A stretch of 64,000 nt of DNA from Brachypodium distachyon (taxonomy: Eukaryota; Streptophyta; Magnoliopsida; Poales; Poaceae). Positions 31,873 through 42,541 of this stretch are shown here, piece by piece. The stretch covers positions 15,978,624 through 16,042,623 of the forward strand of contig NC_016134.3 of NCBI RefSeq assembly GCF_000005505.3, read 5' to 3'. Positions within the stretch are counted from its first letter, which is position 1, and every line of letters begins with the position of its first letter. A program made the position numbers and the translations under genes. Below the pieces are notes generated by a model. It ran no database searches, was not told the origin of the DNA, and was given only the letters and a program-made list of their open reading frames with translations.

Positions 31873-32481
31873 TTACACCGCCTCCGTCCCCCACTCGTCA
31901 TGGGCCGCCTCGTCGCCCTCCCGACCGCGTCCACCGGCGCCGCCCCTGCCACCGTGCTTGCCGCCGCCGCCGGGACCCTCCTCGCAGTCCCTCAGACACT
32001 GCTGCTGCCTCTCGTCCCCGTAGCCGTACCGCTGCTTGCACTCCTTCTGGCACCGGCCTCCTCCACCGTGTCCCTGGCCGCCGTGATGTTCCTCTTCCTC
32101 CTCGTCGTCGGCAGCGACGTCGGGGTAAGGCGGGAAGCACTGATACCAGCACCGTTCCCGCTCCTTCGGATCCTGGTAGCGCTCGCAGTGTTCATGCTCG
32201 CATTCACGGTTGTCTAATTCATTGGGGGTTGGGGCGTCTCCGCCGGCCTTTTGTTGTTGTTGTTGTTGCTTGCAGCTGTGCAAGCACTGCTGCTTCTTCC
32301 ACTCGCAGTCCTTCTTGCACCACCGCCGGTCCTCCTTCGTGTTGACGATCCCCCGCCCGCCGGACTCCGCCTCCGCCTCCGTGGAGGCCGCGGCCACGGC
32401 CAGGAATAAGAGCCCTGCAAGAATGAGGAGACACCACCACACCACGGCTACACCACCCTTATTACCATTGCCGACACCCAT
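31873..32481 (-). CDS. Small secreted CX3C (alpha-hairpinin / vicilin N-terminus-like) peptide, copy 2
   Basis: Encodes 202 residues from the ATG (MGVGNGNKGG) that aligns with copy 1; a longer start seven codons upstream is less likely. A signal peptide (VVWWCLLILAGLLFLAVAAA) is followed by three cysteine modules: CKKDCEWKKQQCLHSC (CX3C-X6-CX3C), a second with CX4C then CWYQC, and a third, CQKECKQRYG then CLRDC. Copy 1 has only two modules, so one module was gained or lost. A Gln run (about 6 residues) and a Gly-rich tail separate and follow them. No cupin barrel follows, so this is not a full vicilin. Secretion and a storage or antimicrobial role are inferred from the family. Confidence 0.75.
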   Translation of the reverse strand: MGVGNGNKGGVAVVWWCLLILAGLLFLAVAAASTEAEAESGGRGIVNTKEDRRWCKKDCEWKKQQCLHSCKQQQQQQKAGGDAPTPNELDNRECEHEHCERYQDPKERERCWYQCFPPYPDVAADDEEEEEHHGGQGHGGGGRCQKECKQRYGYGDERQQQCLRDCEEGPGGGGKHGGRGGAGGRGREGDEAAHDEWGTEAV

Positions 32482-32819
32482 GGCTGCGTAGCTAGCTAGC
32501 AACAGAAGGGATAAGTTGATAACGGAGTACGTAGTATGAGATGAAGATGGGCATGGTAGGGCGAGCAGAGGATGCGGGATTTATGTCGCGGGAGCTCGGC
32601 GGGGAGGTGGGGAGACGTGGCCGCGCGCATGCATGGGTGCATGCAGAGACACCACGTGTAGTAAGGTGGGGGTTCGGTGCCACTTGGTGCGTAGTGGTGC
32701 GAATTTTCCAGGTTTGCCACAGCGCGAGTGCGTACAAGGGGCCGTGTAGGTGGGAAATGGACTTGCCTTGCCTCTTTCTGCAGGGTGCGCGCAGTGGCCG
32801 GCACCGTGCGTGACAGTAG

Positions 32820-33142
32820 GTTGAGGAATATGGTTTGCAACCATCATTTTTTTTGTGCTAAATTGTGAAGACGGGGTTACAACTTTCGAGCCCTGAGGCT
32901 TAAAATACATGCCTGAGAATTACTTAGCTCAAAGAAAAATCATGCGTGAGAATTTTCGTGATTGTTCTTTGAGCTAAATAATTCTCACGCATGTATTTTT
33001 TTTAGAATACTCACGCGTGTTGTTTTTAGGCGTATGCCTTTCGTCCTCTGCAGAAGAAGCACCTCGAGGCTCAAGCGGCCTGGCCCAAGAGAAGCGTGAA
33101 GCCCAATCCTGTTTCATGGGCGACAGCTAGGTCAACACGTAC
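32820..33142. other. Spacer
   Basis: AT-rich. Contains a local inverted repeat (GAATTATTTAGCTCAAAGAA against TTCTTTGAGCTAAATAATTC, about 32917-32986) that could be a small MITE. No gene. Confidence 0.4.
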
Positions 33143-33145
33143 TAA

Positions 33146-34320
33146 GAGCAACTCTAACAGTTACCGAACCCGAGCGAACCGAACTCGTTTTTCAGTTTTG
33201 GGATGAAAATTGGCCAGACCAGATACCGAATCGAGTCCATTTACTGAAAACCTAAGTCGGGTCACCGAATCGCTTGGCTTCCGCGCAGTATATGTAGCGA
33301 GGGGGCTTTTCGGTTCCAACTCTAAACTCCCCTTCGCCGCAATCCACCCCGCCGCCACCCACTCCATTTCCGGCGAGCTTCCTCGGCAAAATGCGGCCCC
33401 CGATCTCCTCTCCCACTCGCCGCGCACGTCTGGCCGTCGGTCCCCATGGCCGCGGAAACCCTAGCGGCGGTCGGCTCACCATCGCTGAGGAAGAAGGCCT
33501 GCGCCGCCAGTCCGACACCGGCCGCAATCGTGGAGCCCGCATTTGGGTGAGGTGGGCCGGCCGCAGCACCCGCCGAGGAGTGGATGGGGACCGCCGCTTC
33601 AGCTATGCCGCCGTCGGGGAGGGGAGCTCGAGCGGCGTCCACCCCAAGCCAGCGAGTGATTGGCTCCGCGCTCATCTTCTTACTCCCCGGCCCGATTCGC
33701 CGGTGGAGATAGTCGGGAGGCATCGGCGGTTGCGGTTTTGAAGGTGGATGCGGAGGGGAGGAGGATGCGGCGGAGGCGGAGGCAGGGTTCAACCCCGAGG
33801 ACATCACGCGCACGAAGGAGGCGTCCAAGCACTCCATCGCTGAAGATGATGCACGCCACCTAGCCACGGAGGAGAGGGTGTTCATGGCGGCCTACTACCT
33901 CTCCAACGCGGCTCCCGTGCCTCCGGTGACGGCAGCTCCCTCGGTCATCGTCCTTTCATACGATGAGTAAGTAAGCATTCTGGCGAGAGGACTGGAAGCA
34001 ACGGGGCCGGTGAGGAGCAATTTTGTTTTTGGGTGTTTGCTCCTCTAATTTAGCTAACTTTTTTAAATGTCGAACTAGTAGATATAGTAGAACTTAAGTA
34101 TGTGGACGAATGAAAAACTCCGATGATCTGCGATGTGAATCGCGAAGAACCAACCCCCTATTTATATGAATTTCGTGTGGAGTTTCAAATTTCTGTGTTG
34201 TTCGGTTTTCGTATTCAGTATATGTTCTGCCGGAAGTTGGATGGTACCGAATTCTCGAATTCCGTTGATCCGGACTCGGTTAGTTCGGATCAGTCGGGTT
34301 CGGTAACTGCTAGAGTTGCT
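33146..34320. mobile_element. PIF/Harbinger-like non-autonomous element
   Basis: Imperfect terminal inverted repeats of about 40 bp: GAGCAACTCTAACAGTTACC on the left and, inverted, AGCAACTCTAGCAGTTACCG on the right, both followed by GAACCCGA. The left end is preceded by TAA; the right is followed by TAT, so the 3-bp duplication is imperfect. Between them is a GC-rich 600-bp block (33380-33970) with broken coding-like frames (for example HLATEERVFMAAYYLSNAAP), which may be a captured or decayed gene. The TIR similarity is solid; the superfamily is inferred. Confidence 0.6.
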
Positions 34321-35404
34321 TATAGGCCCAACCGCCGAACCCACCGGCTCGTCAGCAACGATGCCACCTTCATCGTCTACTTAAGACGGAAGATCTAAAA
34401 AACAAAATAAAAACCTTAAGACGGAAGAGGATTATATAGCTTGGCCCGGTGGCAACTTGTTCTTGCTTACCTAAAAAACTTCAAATCCAACGAGCTTCTA
34501 TCAGAAATCCACGGGAAAATCACTAAGAAGTAGCAACAATAACTTGCTGAAACTAAGCACCAGGATGAAACCATATGATGCAAAGATACCTAGAAATCAC
34601 TAGACCCATGTAGCCGCACGAGGAAGGCCTAAGCAATCATCTCTCTGGCTGTATTCACGAACTAGCTGGATTTTAAGTCAGGGCATCTTAACTGATGGAA
34701 TTTCTGATAGAAACTTGTTTAGCCGGAGGAAACCGAAAGCTCTCGTTTAGCAGCCCAAAATTGAGTAATACAAATATTTGAATGCATAGTCGATTAATCA
34801 TTTGGAGGCGCACTTGTAGAAACACGTACTGGTTTCACGTTTACGGCAGCAACCTGGTGAGAACTGTCCTCAGCAACATGCCAACAACACCCGAAAATGG
34901 ATTATCACTCGCCCCATGCATCCATAAAAGAATCCCTTGAAACAGCAAGCATGCTTACCGCGCGCATTTTCTCTCTAGAAGTTCCTTCGAATTTACCTGC
35001 CGGCCGGTACATATTTGTGTATGGCCACACAACATTAGACCGAAATTAAATATTTGTACATATTTTAACTAGGAGCAAGTACTTTTCGCCCTATCAATTC
35101 TTCTGATGCGCATCAACAAGAGATCAATAGTTTACGTGTTCAGCTAACAACAGAACATCGGTCGATCTGCAAAAGACACATATATTGACTTGCTCGATCT
35201 CTTCCAGCCCTTTTATACTACGGAGTACTCCGTATTTTTGCTAGCTAGTCACGTACTCTGCGCGGTAACTATAATTAGGATTAGCCTGGTTCGAAATGCT
35301 TTGATCTCAGCGATTCACGTCAGGTTCGTGTTTGCGCGTATCAAGTAACACCCGTCGAATTAACCATCGAACAGACAAACTCACGCATGGTTGCAAATCG
35401 GCAT
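34321..35404. other. Spacer and promoter of LTP-like gene C
   Basis: No gene. 34840-35400 resembles the promoters of LTP-like genes A and B (AACATGCCAACAACA, GGATTATCACT, CCCTTGAAAC, TTAACCATCGA), with small insertions. Confidence 0.55.
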
Positions 35405-35412
35405 TATAAATA
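35405..35412 (+). promoter_or_regulatory. TATA box of LTP-like gene C
   Basis: TATAAATA, 57 bp before the ATG; closer than in copies A and B because the leader is shorter. Confidence 0.7.
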
Positions 35413-35468
35413 GCGATCGATTGGCCCATGCAAACATCACGCGCCCGTCCCAAAGTCGGAAGCTAGCC

Positions 35469-35936
35469 ATGACGTCCCCCAAGGCGGCCGCCGGCACCGC
35501 CGTGCTCCTCCTCCTCCTGCTGCTGCTCACCTCCACCATCGCCGCGCCTGAAGCGTCGAAGACCATCGCGTTGGACTCAATGCCCCTTGCCCCGGCGGCG
35601 GAGGACGCGGCGTCGACGACGTGCGTGGGGTCGCTGCTGGCGCTGAGCCCGTGCCTGCCCTTCTTCCGGGACGCCGACGGCGGCACGGATGCGTCGTCGG
35701 CGCCCGAGGGCTGCTGCGAGGGCCTGCGCGGCATCGTGGCCGACCAGGAGGTGTGCCTGTGCCACGTCGTGAACCACACCCTGGAGCGCGCCATCGGCGT
35801 CGACATCCCCGCCAACCGCGCCTTCGCGCTCATCGGCAGCCTCTGCGGCATCACGCTGCCGGAGGACTTCCTCGTCACCTGCGCCAGCCGCAACAACGTG
35901 CCGCCGCTCTACGCGTGCCCCGCGCCGTCCGCCTGA
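35469..35936 (+). CDS. 8-cysteine LTP / hydrophobic seed protein-like secreted protein, copy C
   Basis: Encodes 155 residues from the ATG giving [19 protein letters not shown]; an upstream in-frame ATG at 35391 would place non-conserved residues ahead of the signal peptide and overlap the TATA box, so it is rejected. The 8-cysteine pattern is complete (TTC, SPC, GCC, CLC, SLC, TC) with the same C-terminal YACPAPSA. Compared with A and B it is more divergent, with a five-residue insertion (DGGTD) between Cys 2 and Cys 3 and shortening in the linker and before the last Cys. It therefore separated before the A/B duplication. The conserved intron after the stop codon is present (donor CAG|GTAACT near 35957, acceptor GGACAG near 36075). 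Confidence 0.9.
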   Translation: MTSPKAAAGTAVLLLLLLLLTSTIAAPEASKTIALDSMPLAPAAEDAASTTCVGSLLALSPCLPFFRDADGGTDASSAPEGCCEGLRGIVADQEVCLCHVVNHTLERAIGVDIPANRAFALIGSLCGITLPEDFLVTCASRNNVPPLYACPAPSA

Positions 35937-36089
35937 TCCATCCCTGCAGGCTGCAGGTAACTAACTACCACTGGCCCGCGCTAGCTTCCATTGTTTTCAA
36001 CTCCTTCGTGTAAGCCACCCTGGTAATTATGTACGCTGTATTTCCTAATTGATTATTTGGTTTTGATTTGGACAGCTGGGTATTTTGGC

Positions 36090-36599
36090 TGGGCGAGTAA
36101 AATAATCGTCGAGGATTATTACAGACTGCAACCTCTGCGAAGTAGAAGCCTGCCTATGAATGCAAGCTTTACATATTGGAGTCTCGAACTAAGAAGAGAG
36201 CACGTACGTGTATGGGTATTCTAGACTCCAATGTATGTACTGGTGAATAAATGCGTGTGGTTAACATGACAAATGTATGTACTGGTGTTAATGCGCAAGG
36301 AATAAATAAATAAGGAAAAAGTCTATTTAAAATCTATTAAGTATCTTTTGGTGTGTGCCTATATCTTAGGCATCTGTTAGACATATTCAGACCATTTTCT
36401 CTCCTGTGTTACTGTTGGATTTAGATCTGATGGTCCAGCTCATCGACTTTATAAATATGTTAAATATTGTTAACACGGTTTAAATTTGCAACCTATCAAA
36501 AAAGATAGAATAGCACTATTACCAGATGCTAAATAATTTGCAACCTATCAAGTTACTAGAATTCTATTAAATCGATTGGAAAGAAAAATAAAACGGATT
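36090..36599. other. 3' flank of LTP-like gene C
   Basis: AT-rich spacer. The first part (to about 36250) contains diverged 3' flank shared with copies A and B (GAAGCCTGCCTATGAAYGCA). No gene. Confidence 0.5.
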
Positions 36600-36972
36600 T
36601 ATAACGAGCGAACGTTCGCTCTTTAGTCTCTCGGAACGAACGATCTATTGGCCACTCGTTCGGAAAGATTACGGCTGGAATCGTGTCACGTGTCTTTGTG
36701 GGGGTGACAAGTTTAGATCCGTGGATGGCAACTTTTAGTTATTTAGCGTGGCAGTTTTAACCTGTGAAGGCCACAACTTTAGTTCTATACGGATGGCAAC
36801 TTTGTTCGTCGCGCTAGAAGACTAGGGAGCGAACGTTTTAGCTGTGTGAGATGGCAACTTTAGTTCTGCGAGGCTGGCAACTTTAGCTGTGATGGTGGCA
36901 AGTTTAGTTCTGCGAGGCTGGCAACTTTAACCGTCGCGCCAGAAGGCTAGAGAGCGAACGTTTGCTCTCTAT
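36600..36972. mobile_element. MITE-like repeat with palindromic ends
   Basis: Left end GAGCGAACGTTCGCTC and right end GAGCGAACGTTTGCTC are each self-complementary. The interior is built from four to five copies of TGGCAACTTTAG-type words. No coding capacity. Superfamily unknown. Confidence 0.5.
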
Positions 36973-37006
36973 TCCATCCCAAAATAAAATAGAAGACTCC
37001 AACCTA

Positions 37007-37243
37007 CTCCCTTCATTTCACAAAGAATGGCGCCCACGCTTTTCGAGGTCGAACTTTGACCAACAATTAGACCAATTGTATATATATTATATGTTACAAA
37101 TTTTATATCGTTGGAAAGGTTTTTAAAATACGAATCTAATGATATAATTTTTGTAACACATAAATCTCAAATCATTAGTCTAATTGTTGGTCAAAGTAAA
37201 ATTTTGAAATGCGTGCATGCCATTCTTTGTGAAATGGAGGGAG
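37007..37243. mobile_element. Stowaway MITE
   Basis: 237 bp with TIRs CTCCCTTCATTTCACAAAGA and TCTTTGTGAAATGGAGGGAG, flanked by TA at both ends. Longer internal complementarity (TTTGACCAACAATTAGAC against GTCTAATTGTTGGTCAAA) would fold into one hairpin. Lies about 200 bp upstream of the PPR gene. Confidence 0.9.
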
Positions 37244-37445
37244 TATCATCTTCAGCTTTATGCACTGTTTTTCATGCTTGTAGCAAAACACATCATTTGA
37301 TGATCTAGACAACCAAACCACGGCATATATTTTCAAAATGGAGGAGGTGCTTTTTGGACCGTGCAAACACTATTGGACGGTTCAAAAAGAGCAAAGTACC
37401 TCACATCGTTGGCTGTGCAGCCAAAATGCCAAACTGCTAATTTCA

Positions 37446-39881
37446 ATGGAGGCACGATCGCCGCCTCCCGAAAGCGTCTCCTGCCACCTCAAGCAGCTCC
37501 ACGCCCACCTCCTCCGCCGCGGCCACCCCTTCCCGTCGGCTGAGGACCCCGAACCCGACCGGGCATACCTCTCCGTTATCCGCGCCGCTGCTGCCGCGGC
37601 TCCAGCCCTCGCGCTCGCCGCCTCCGCCTGTCTCCACCGCGCCGGCCTGCCCGCGCCGGGATCCCGCGCGCTCCCTGCCCTTCTCCGCGCCGCCGCCCGC
37701 GCCCGCTGGACCGACACCGTGCGGGGCACGCATGGCATCGCCGTACGGGTCGGGGCAGATGAGGATGGATTCGTCGGGACGGCACTAGTCGGTGCGTACG
37801 CAGCGTGTCAGCGCGTGGCCGAGGCGCGCAGAGTGTTCGACGGAATGCCCGAGAGGGATCTCGTCGCTTGGGGCGTAATGCTTGACAGGTATAGAGCATG
37901 CCAAGTTTCAGTGCTTTTTTGTTTCGTTGTAATTTTGGTCATTTAGATCAATGCAGCTTTGCTGCATTCTGGGTGCTTTCTTAATAGTTTGGCTAACATT
38001 GTATCCCATGTCATTTTCCTGTGTTTTCTTGCAAAATGCTTTGCTTAGAAAAATGGCACAGGTTACTAAGGAATTGAGTCAGTATATCATATGCACGTTG
38101 TTTATAACAGGTTGTTTGCCTGCTTCTTTGTTGGACTGTTAGAGCAAGGTCGAACCACTTGTTCTAAGATTGGAACCTAGTCAATCAGATCAGCACTGAG
38201 AGTGACAACTCATGATCTTGCTTGACCATTTTTTTTTCTTGTAAGGAATCTGCTTGATGAAACTTTAGCCATATGTGTTCATGTCTTCATGACTTGACAA
38301 TTATGTGCTGTCTCTAATCTTTACTGAGTTATATTGAGTAATGAACATTTTCTAGTTCTCTAGAGTCACAACTTGTAAGTTTCAAAGAAATGCAATTAGG
38401 GGACCTTTAGAAGAGTAGGATTTATTCTGCTGATGGTTCATACGATCTACTTGAAACGTTGGAAATTGATACGCACAAGATTTATGTTTCTTTATGTGTG
38501 CAGATATTTTAGGTGTTTGCGACAACAGTTTTCTTTCAAGTAGCTCACGAAACTGATATATGTTTTTGTTTGTTGACTTGCTGCTTTCCAGTTTGGATGC
38601 TTCTCTACCTTTCGGCAATTGTATTTTAAACTGTAAACTTTTATAGACCTCTCTAACATCTAGGGCAGTTATTTCAATACTCAGAACTACAGAGAAACCT
38701 TGCTTCTACTCAATAAGATGAAGAGATCAAGAGTTGTGCCTGACCAAGTGATCCTTGCTACTGTTCTGTCAACTTGTGGCCATACAAGACATTTAAGGTC
38801 TGGAAAAACAATCCACTCATACATACAGGTCTCAGACATTTTTGTCGATGCTCGCCTCAGTAGTGCTCTCATAAACATGTATGCTAGTTGTATGGACATG
38901 GAGATGGCCGACAAGATATACAGTGGGATGCAAAGAAAGGATTTGGTATCATCAACTGCCATGGTCTGTGGATATGCCAAGAATGGGAAAATTGAGATTG
39001 CTCGCTCCATATTTAATCATATGGCAGAGAAGGATGTGGTGTCTTGGAGTGCTATGATATCAGCATATGCAGAAAATAACCAGCCAAGTGAAGTATTGAA
39101 TTTGTTCAACAAAATGCAAGGGTGTGGTGTCAGTCCTGATGAGATTACCATGTTGAGCGTCATATCTGCATGTGCTAATATCGGTTCCCTTGACAAAGCC
39201 AGATGGATTCACTCGATTGTTGGGAATCATGGGTTTTATAAGATACTTTCCATTTGCAATGCTCTTATTGATATGTTCTCAAAATGTGGGAGTTTAACTC
39301 TTGCCTTGAACATGTTCAATGCAATGCCTCGAAAAAATGTTATCACTTGGACAAGTATGATTGCTGCATTTGCTATGCATGGTGATGGACCATCCGCCTT
39401 AACCCTATTTGGGCAGATGAAAGGTGAAGGGGTTGAACCCAATGGAGTGACGTTTCTTGTTCTGTTATATGCTTGTTGTCATGCTGGTTTAGTTTATGAA
39501 GGCCGTTCCTTATTTGAGTGTATGCTTCAGGAATACAGGATTGAACCCAAGCACGAGCATTATGGTTGTATGGTGGATCTTATGGGAAGGGCTAAGCTTA
39601 TGCAGGAAGCAGTTGACCTCATAGAGTCAATGCACATAAGACCTAATGTGGCTATTTGGGGATCTCTGTTAGCAGCCTGCTGGATGCATGGTGATATTGA
39701 GCTCGGTGAGTTTGCTGCAAAGAAAATTTTGGAGTTGGATCCCAATCATGATGGAGCATACGTGCTCTTATCAAACATACATGCAAAATCTGGTAACTGG
39801 AACAATGCTCAAAAGTTGAGGGTGATGATGAAAGTCCATGGGGTTTCGAAAGAAACAGGTTACACAGTTGGTTGGAGCTGA
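37446..39881 (+). CDS. Pentatricopeptide repeat protein, PLS class, two exons
   Basis: Exon 1 is 37446-37888, the intron is 37889-38668 (GT-AG), and exon 2 is 38669-39881. Together they give 551 residues. Splicing joins GVMLD to SYFNTQNYRETLLLL in frame, as expected for an unbroken PPR array. Repeats are clear: VSSALINMYASC-type motifs, DLVSSTAMVCGYAKNGKIE, DVVSWSAMISAYAENNQPSE, SICNALIDMFSKCGSLTLA, NVITWTSMIAAFAMHGDG and EHYGCMVDLMGRAKLMQEA, then the E-type region PNVAIWGSLLAACWMHGDIE. PLS-class proteins bind organellar RNA and usually direct C-to-U editing. The frame stops at ETGYTVGWS where family members continue into E+/DYW domains, so editing activity would need a partner. The chosen start follows a Stowaway-flanked promoter; an upstream in-frame ATG at 37338 adds non-family residues. 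Confidence 0.85.
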
Positions 39882-40090
39882 ATTGCACTGTCCACGGATT
39901 TCAGCTGGAGGTAAGAAACATCAAGAAAATGGTAGTACCCTTCTGTAGCTTGGTGATATTGTTGCAAATTGAAGACTCATGACTGTGCTATTCTGGTGCT
40001 AAGTGAGAAGCTCCCCTCTTTATTTTAGCGTGATCATTACTGAAAGGGGTTCTTCATAATGCACATATATTTTCGAAGACTTGCAGGTAA
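39882..40090 (+). pseudogene. Decayed E+/DYW tail of the PPR gene
   Basis: Directly after the stop, other frames give WLELNCTVHGF, then SAGGKKHQENG, LGDIV and SEKLP. These follow the order of the E+ and DYW-domain start in PLS-class PPR proteins (where -ELN- and HSEKLA are landmarks). At least two frameshifts and an internal deletion separate them. The terminal DYW tripeptide and zinc ligands are not found. Confidence 0.5.
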
Positions 40091-41150
40091 TTGTGTGGAC
40101 CACCACTCTTTTATGAATTTTGTTCTAGTTTTAACCCTGCTACAGCCTACAGTTAAAGCACCAGAATGTTGTTTATTATTATCTATCTCCCGGGGGGTCA
40201 ACAAACAATAGTGATCTCATATTTATGAATGCATAATTTTTAGGAATTGGTTATTCAACCAATCTGAACTGGCAACAAGCTAATTTTCATTGGTCATAAA
40301 AGGCTGGCAATCATCCCTTTTTGGTTAAGGGAAGACAAAGGTAGGGCTTTCAAGAGATTACTATGGAGCATGCTGTCTCCTTTTCCTACTAAGATGAGAA
40401 ATTGGTGTAATTATGCATGAAATGAGTCTTGCCTGTCAAACTGAATACAATTCACTATGCAGTGGAAGTTGATGAAATTTATGCTGCATTGTTCAAAACC
40501 TTTATTCAAGTCATCAGTTCCTACAATGCAGGTATTTCGCAGGGGAGCAGTAGGTCGTCAACATCCCACGCTCCCACCATGATAATGTATTCTACCAGCA
40601 CTTATTCTGGAATTCATGAACTGTGGATGACCGGGCGTCGTATACGGGCTGAACGAAGAGTGATATATATACAGATCCCAGGAGAAAACAGAACGAAGTT
40701 GCACAGGTCTCTTACACAAAATAAAGCTAAGGGAGCCAAACTTCAGGGGAAGGGTCCGCTCAATCTTCAAGACAGACGTCGAAGCTTATTCATAGCCCAT
40801 AGAGAATGTGTTGAAGTCCGTTAAGCTCGAGCTTATCGTTGTTTGTCTAGCCCCGCTTAGACTTGAGAGATCACAGTGTTCCTTCGTGTTTCGGCATAGA
40901 TAAATCTTATGGATTTTGCTATAGATAGTGTACGATGTACCTTAAACAGAGTTACTGTGATGTTGAATATTGTATAGATGCATGCAAAGACCGAGATGGG
41001 TAGAATATTACTGAAGAATACCAAAAAAAAAAATACTTGACCAAGATATATATGTTCCGATAATATACTTAGAACTGCAGCCGCGCTGCTTTCCTTGCTT
41101 AAGAAGAAGATTACAGAAGTTCTTTAGATGAAATTTTGTCAGATCATCAA
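40091..41150. other. 3' flank of the PPR gene
   Basis: About 1 kb without supported genes. The frame at 40429-40824 has no recognisable domain and odd composition, and is not called. Confidence 0.4.
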
Positions 41151-41159
41151 CTAAAACAA

Positions 41160-41460
41160 ATAGTCGACTCTAGAGGCCTGCAGGTAACCCTGCCATGCAG
41201 GTAGAAGAATACCCTGGAGCCGCGACAAGCTTTTATTTCTTACTGCATGACAGGGTTTGCGCACCATGCAAACCAACTCCCTAATGCTGTGAAGAAGAAC
41301 CACTGCTTGCTTAGCTTGCTTACTGAAGATCCTTGCGTTGCGCTCAAGCCAAGCCGTCCACCAAAGCAACATGTCCATCCCTCCTTGCTATCTTCCCACA
41401 ATAGGGAGGTCGTCACTAGATTAGAAACCAGGGGTTGACTCAGCCCGAAGCCATGGAGCA
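41160..41460 (-). mobile_element. LINE 3'-end relic (RT C-terminal region)
   Basis: Minus-strand frames give LLWWTAWLERNARIFSKQAK, then VLLHSIRELVCMV. This resembles the W-x-W-x-x-RN-x-R-x-F stretch at the end of plant LINE reverse transcriptases, with one frameshift. Short and weak. Confidence 0.35.
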
Positions 41461-42190
41461 CGATCTACCAGAGTTGAGAAACAGAGCTATTTCTCGGTGG
41501 CAATGGCAGAGCGCGTGAGGCACCCTTTTTTTTTTTGAGAAAACAGCTTGAGCTTTGGAGGAATGAGGTTAGATGGCGATCGAGGAGGGTAGATCAAGAT
41601 AGGAAATGGGAGGCGACATGGGCTCGGATGGGCCACTTTTCCCCAACCCATGGACAGTATCGGGCAAAGGCCCTCCAAAATCCATGGCAACAGTTCGTCC
41701 CCAAATGATGATCCAATCAGCTAATTCCCACCATGCGCAGCCACGCATCATGGGGGTGACGGAAGGGGGAGGATGGGCAAGATGCCGAGAGTGGAGGATG
41801 CCTGCATATGTATGCGTTTCCGTTTCTAGCTCAATCTCTCGAACTTGAAATCAAAATTTCCAACTAATAAGTCCCTAATTATTTAGAAGCGGGATATGAG
41901 AAGAATCCCTCTTGCATCCGGCGAGGTACTACTATTCTTCTATTCGCTTCATTAGTCAGTAGTACCCTGCATGAATGTTCCACGAAAAACAGAAACTGGA
42001 ATGTACAGCTCCAGGAAGCCAAAACAATCTTTGCTGCCAACTTGCTGCAGGCACGGCATCTTCAAATTCCTCCAGATAGAAATAGCCAAATAAAAGAAAT
42101 AGTAATACGGCAGGAGCTAGTCTGTCGCTAATTCACCATGCGAATCAATAAGTAGCCTAAGCTTGGAGTCTCCTGAATATCATACGCAGA
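41461..42190. other. Spacer
   Basis: No supported gene. An A/T run at about 41527-41537 and short frames only. Confidence 0.4.
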
Positions 42191-42541
42191 TCACTTGCAG
42201 GTAGGATCGAGGACGTGCCCGGCGAACACAATCACACCTGACCTTTCCTCCATGATAAGGAACGTGAACGGATGGTCGGCGATGAACTCCACAAATTTTG
42301 GTATCGGTCCACCACCACGAAGGGCCGTCATGACCGCGGCTGCCTCGGTCCCTTCCTCGTTCACCTTGACGACCGCCTTGTGTGCAACCTTGGTCAGGAA
42401 TGTCGGCTGCCCGTCGTCGTCCTTCTCGCACATGTCTCGCAGATCGCCCGCCCCTTGCGAGAATGGCAGCGTGAGCCCCAGCCGACGGAGGTCGCTCTTG
42501 AGGTCCCAGTCGAAGGATACCTCGAACCGTTGAGATATGTG
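42191..42541 (-). pseudogene. Serpin C-terminal fragment
   Basis: The minus strand reads RFEVSFDWDLKSDLRRLGLT, LPFSQGAGDLRDMCEKDDDG, FLTKVAHKAVVKVNEEGTEA, then ADHPFTFLIMEERSGVIVFA and GHVLDPTCK-stop. This is the final third of a plant serpin: the conserved NEEGTEAAA hinge of the reactive-centre loop and the DHPF..FLI strand after it. Everything upstream of RFEVSF is replaced by LTR-like DNA at about 42542. An intact serpin traps proteases; this fragment cannot. The frame is clean, so truncation is probably not ancient. Intron position cannot be judged. Confidence 0.8.

Noticed and set aside
40429..40824. 131-codon plus-strand frame downstream of the PPR gene
   Set aside because: No recognisable motif, no promoter features and AT-rich context; probably chance.
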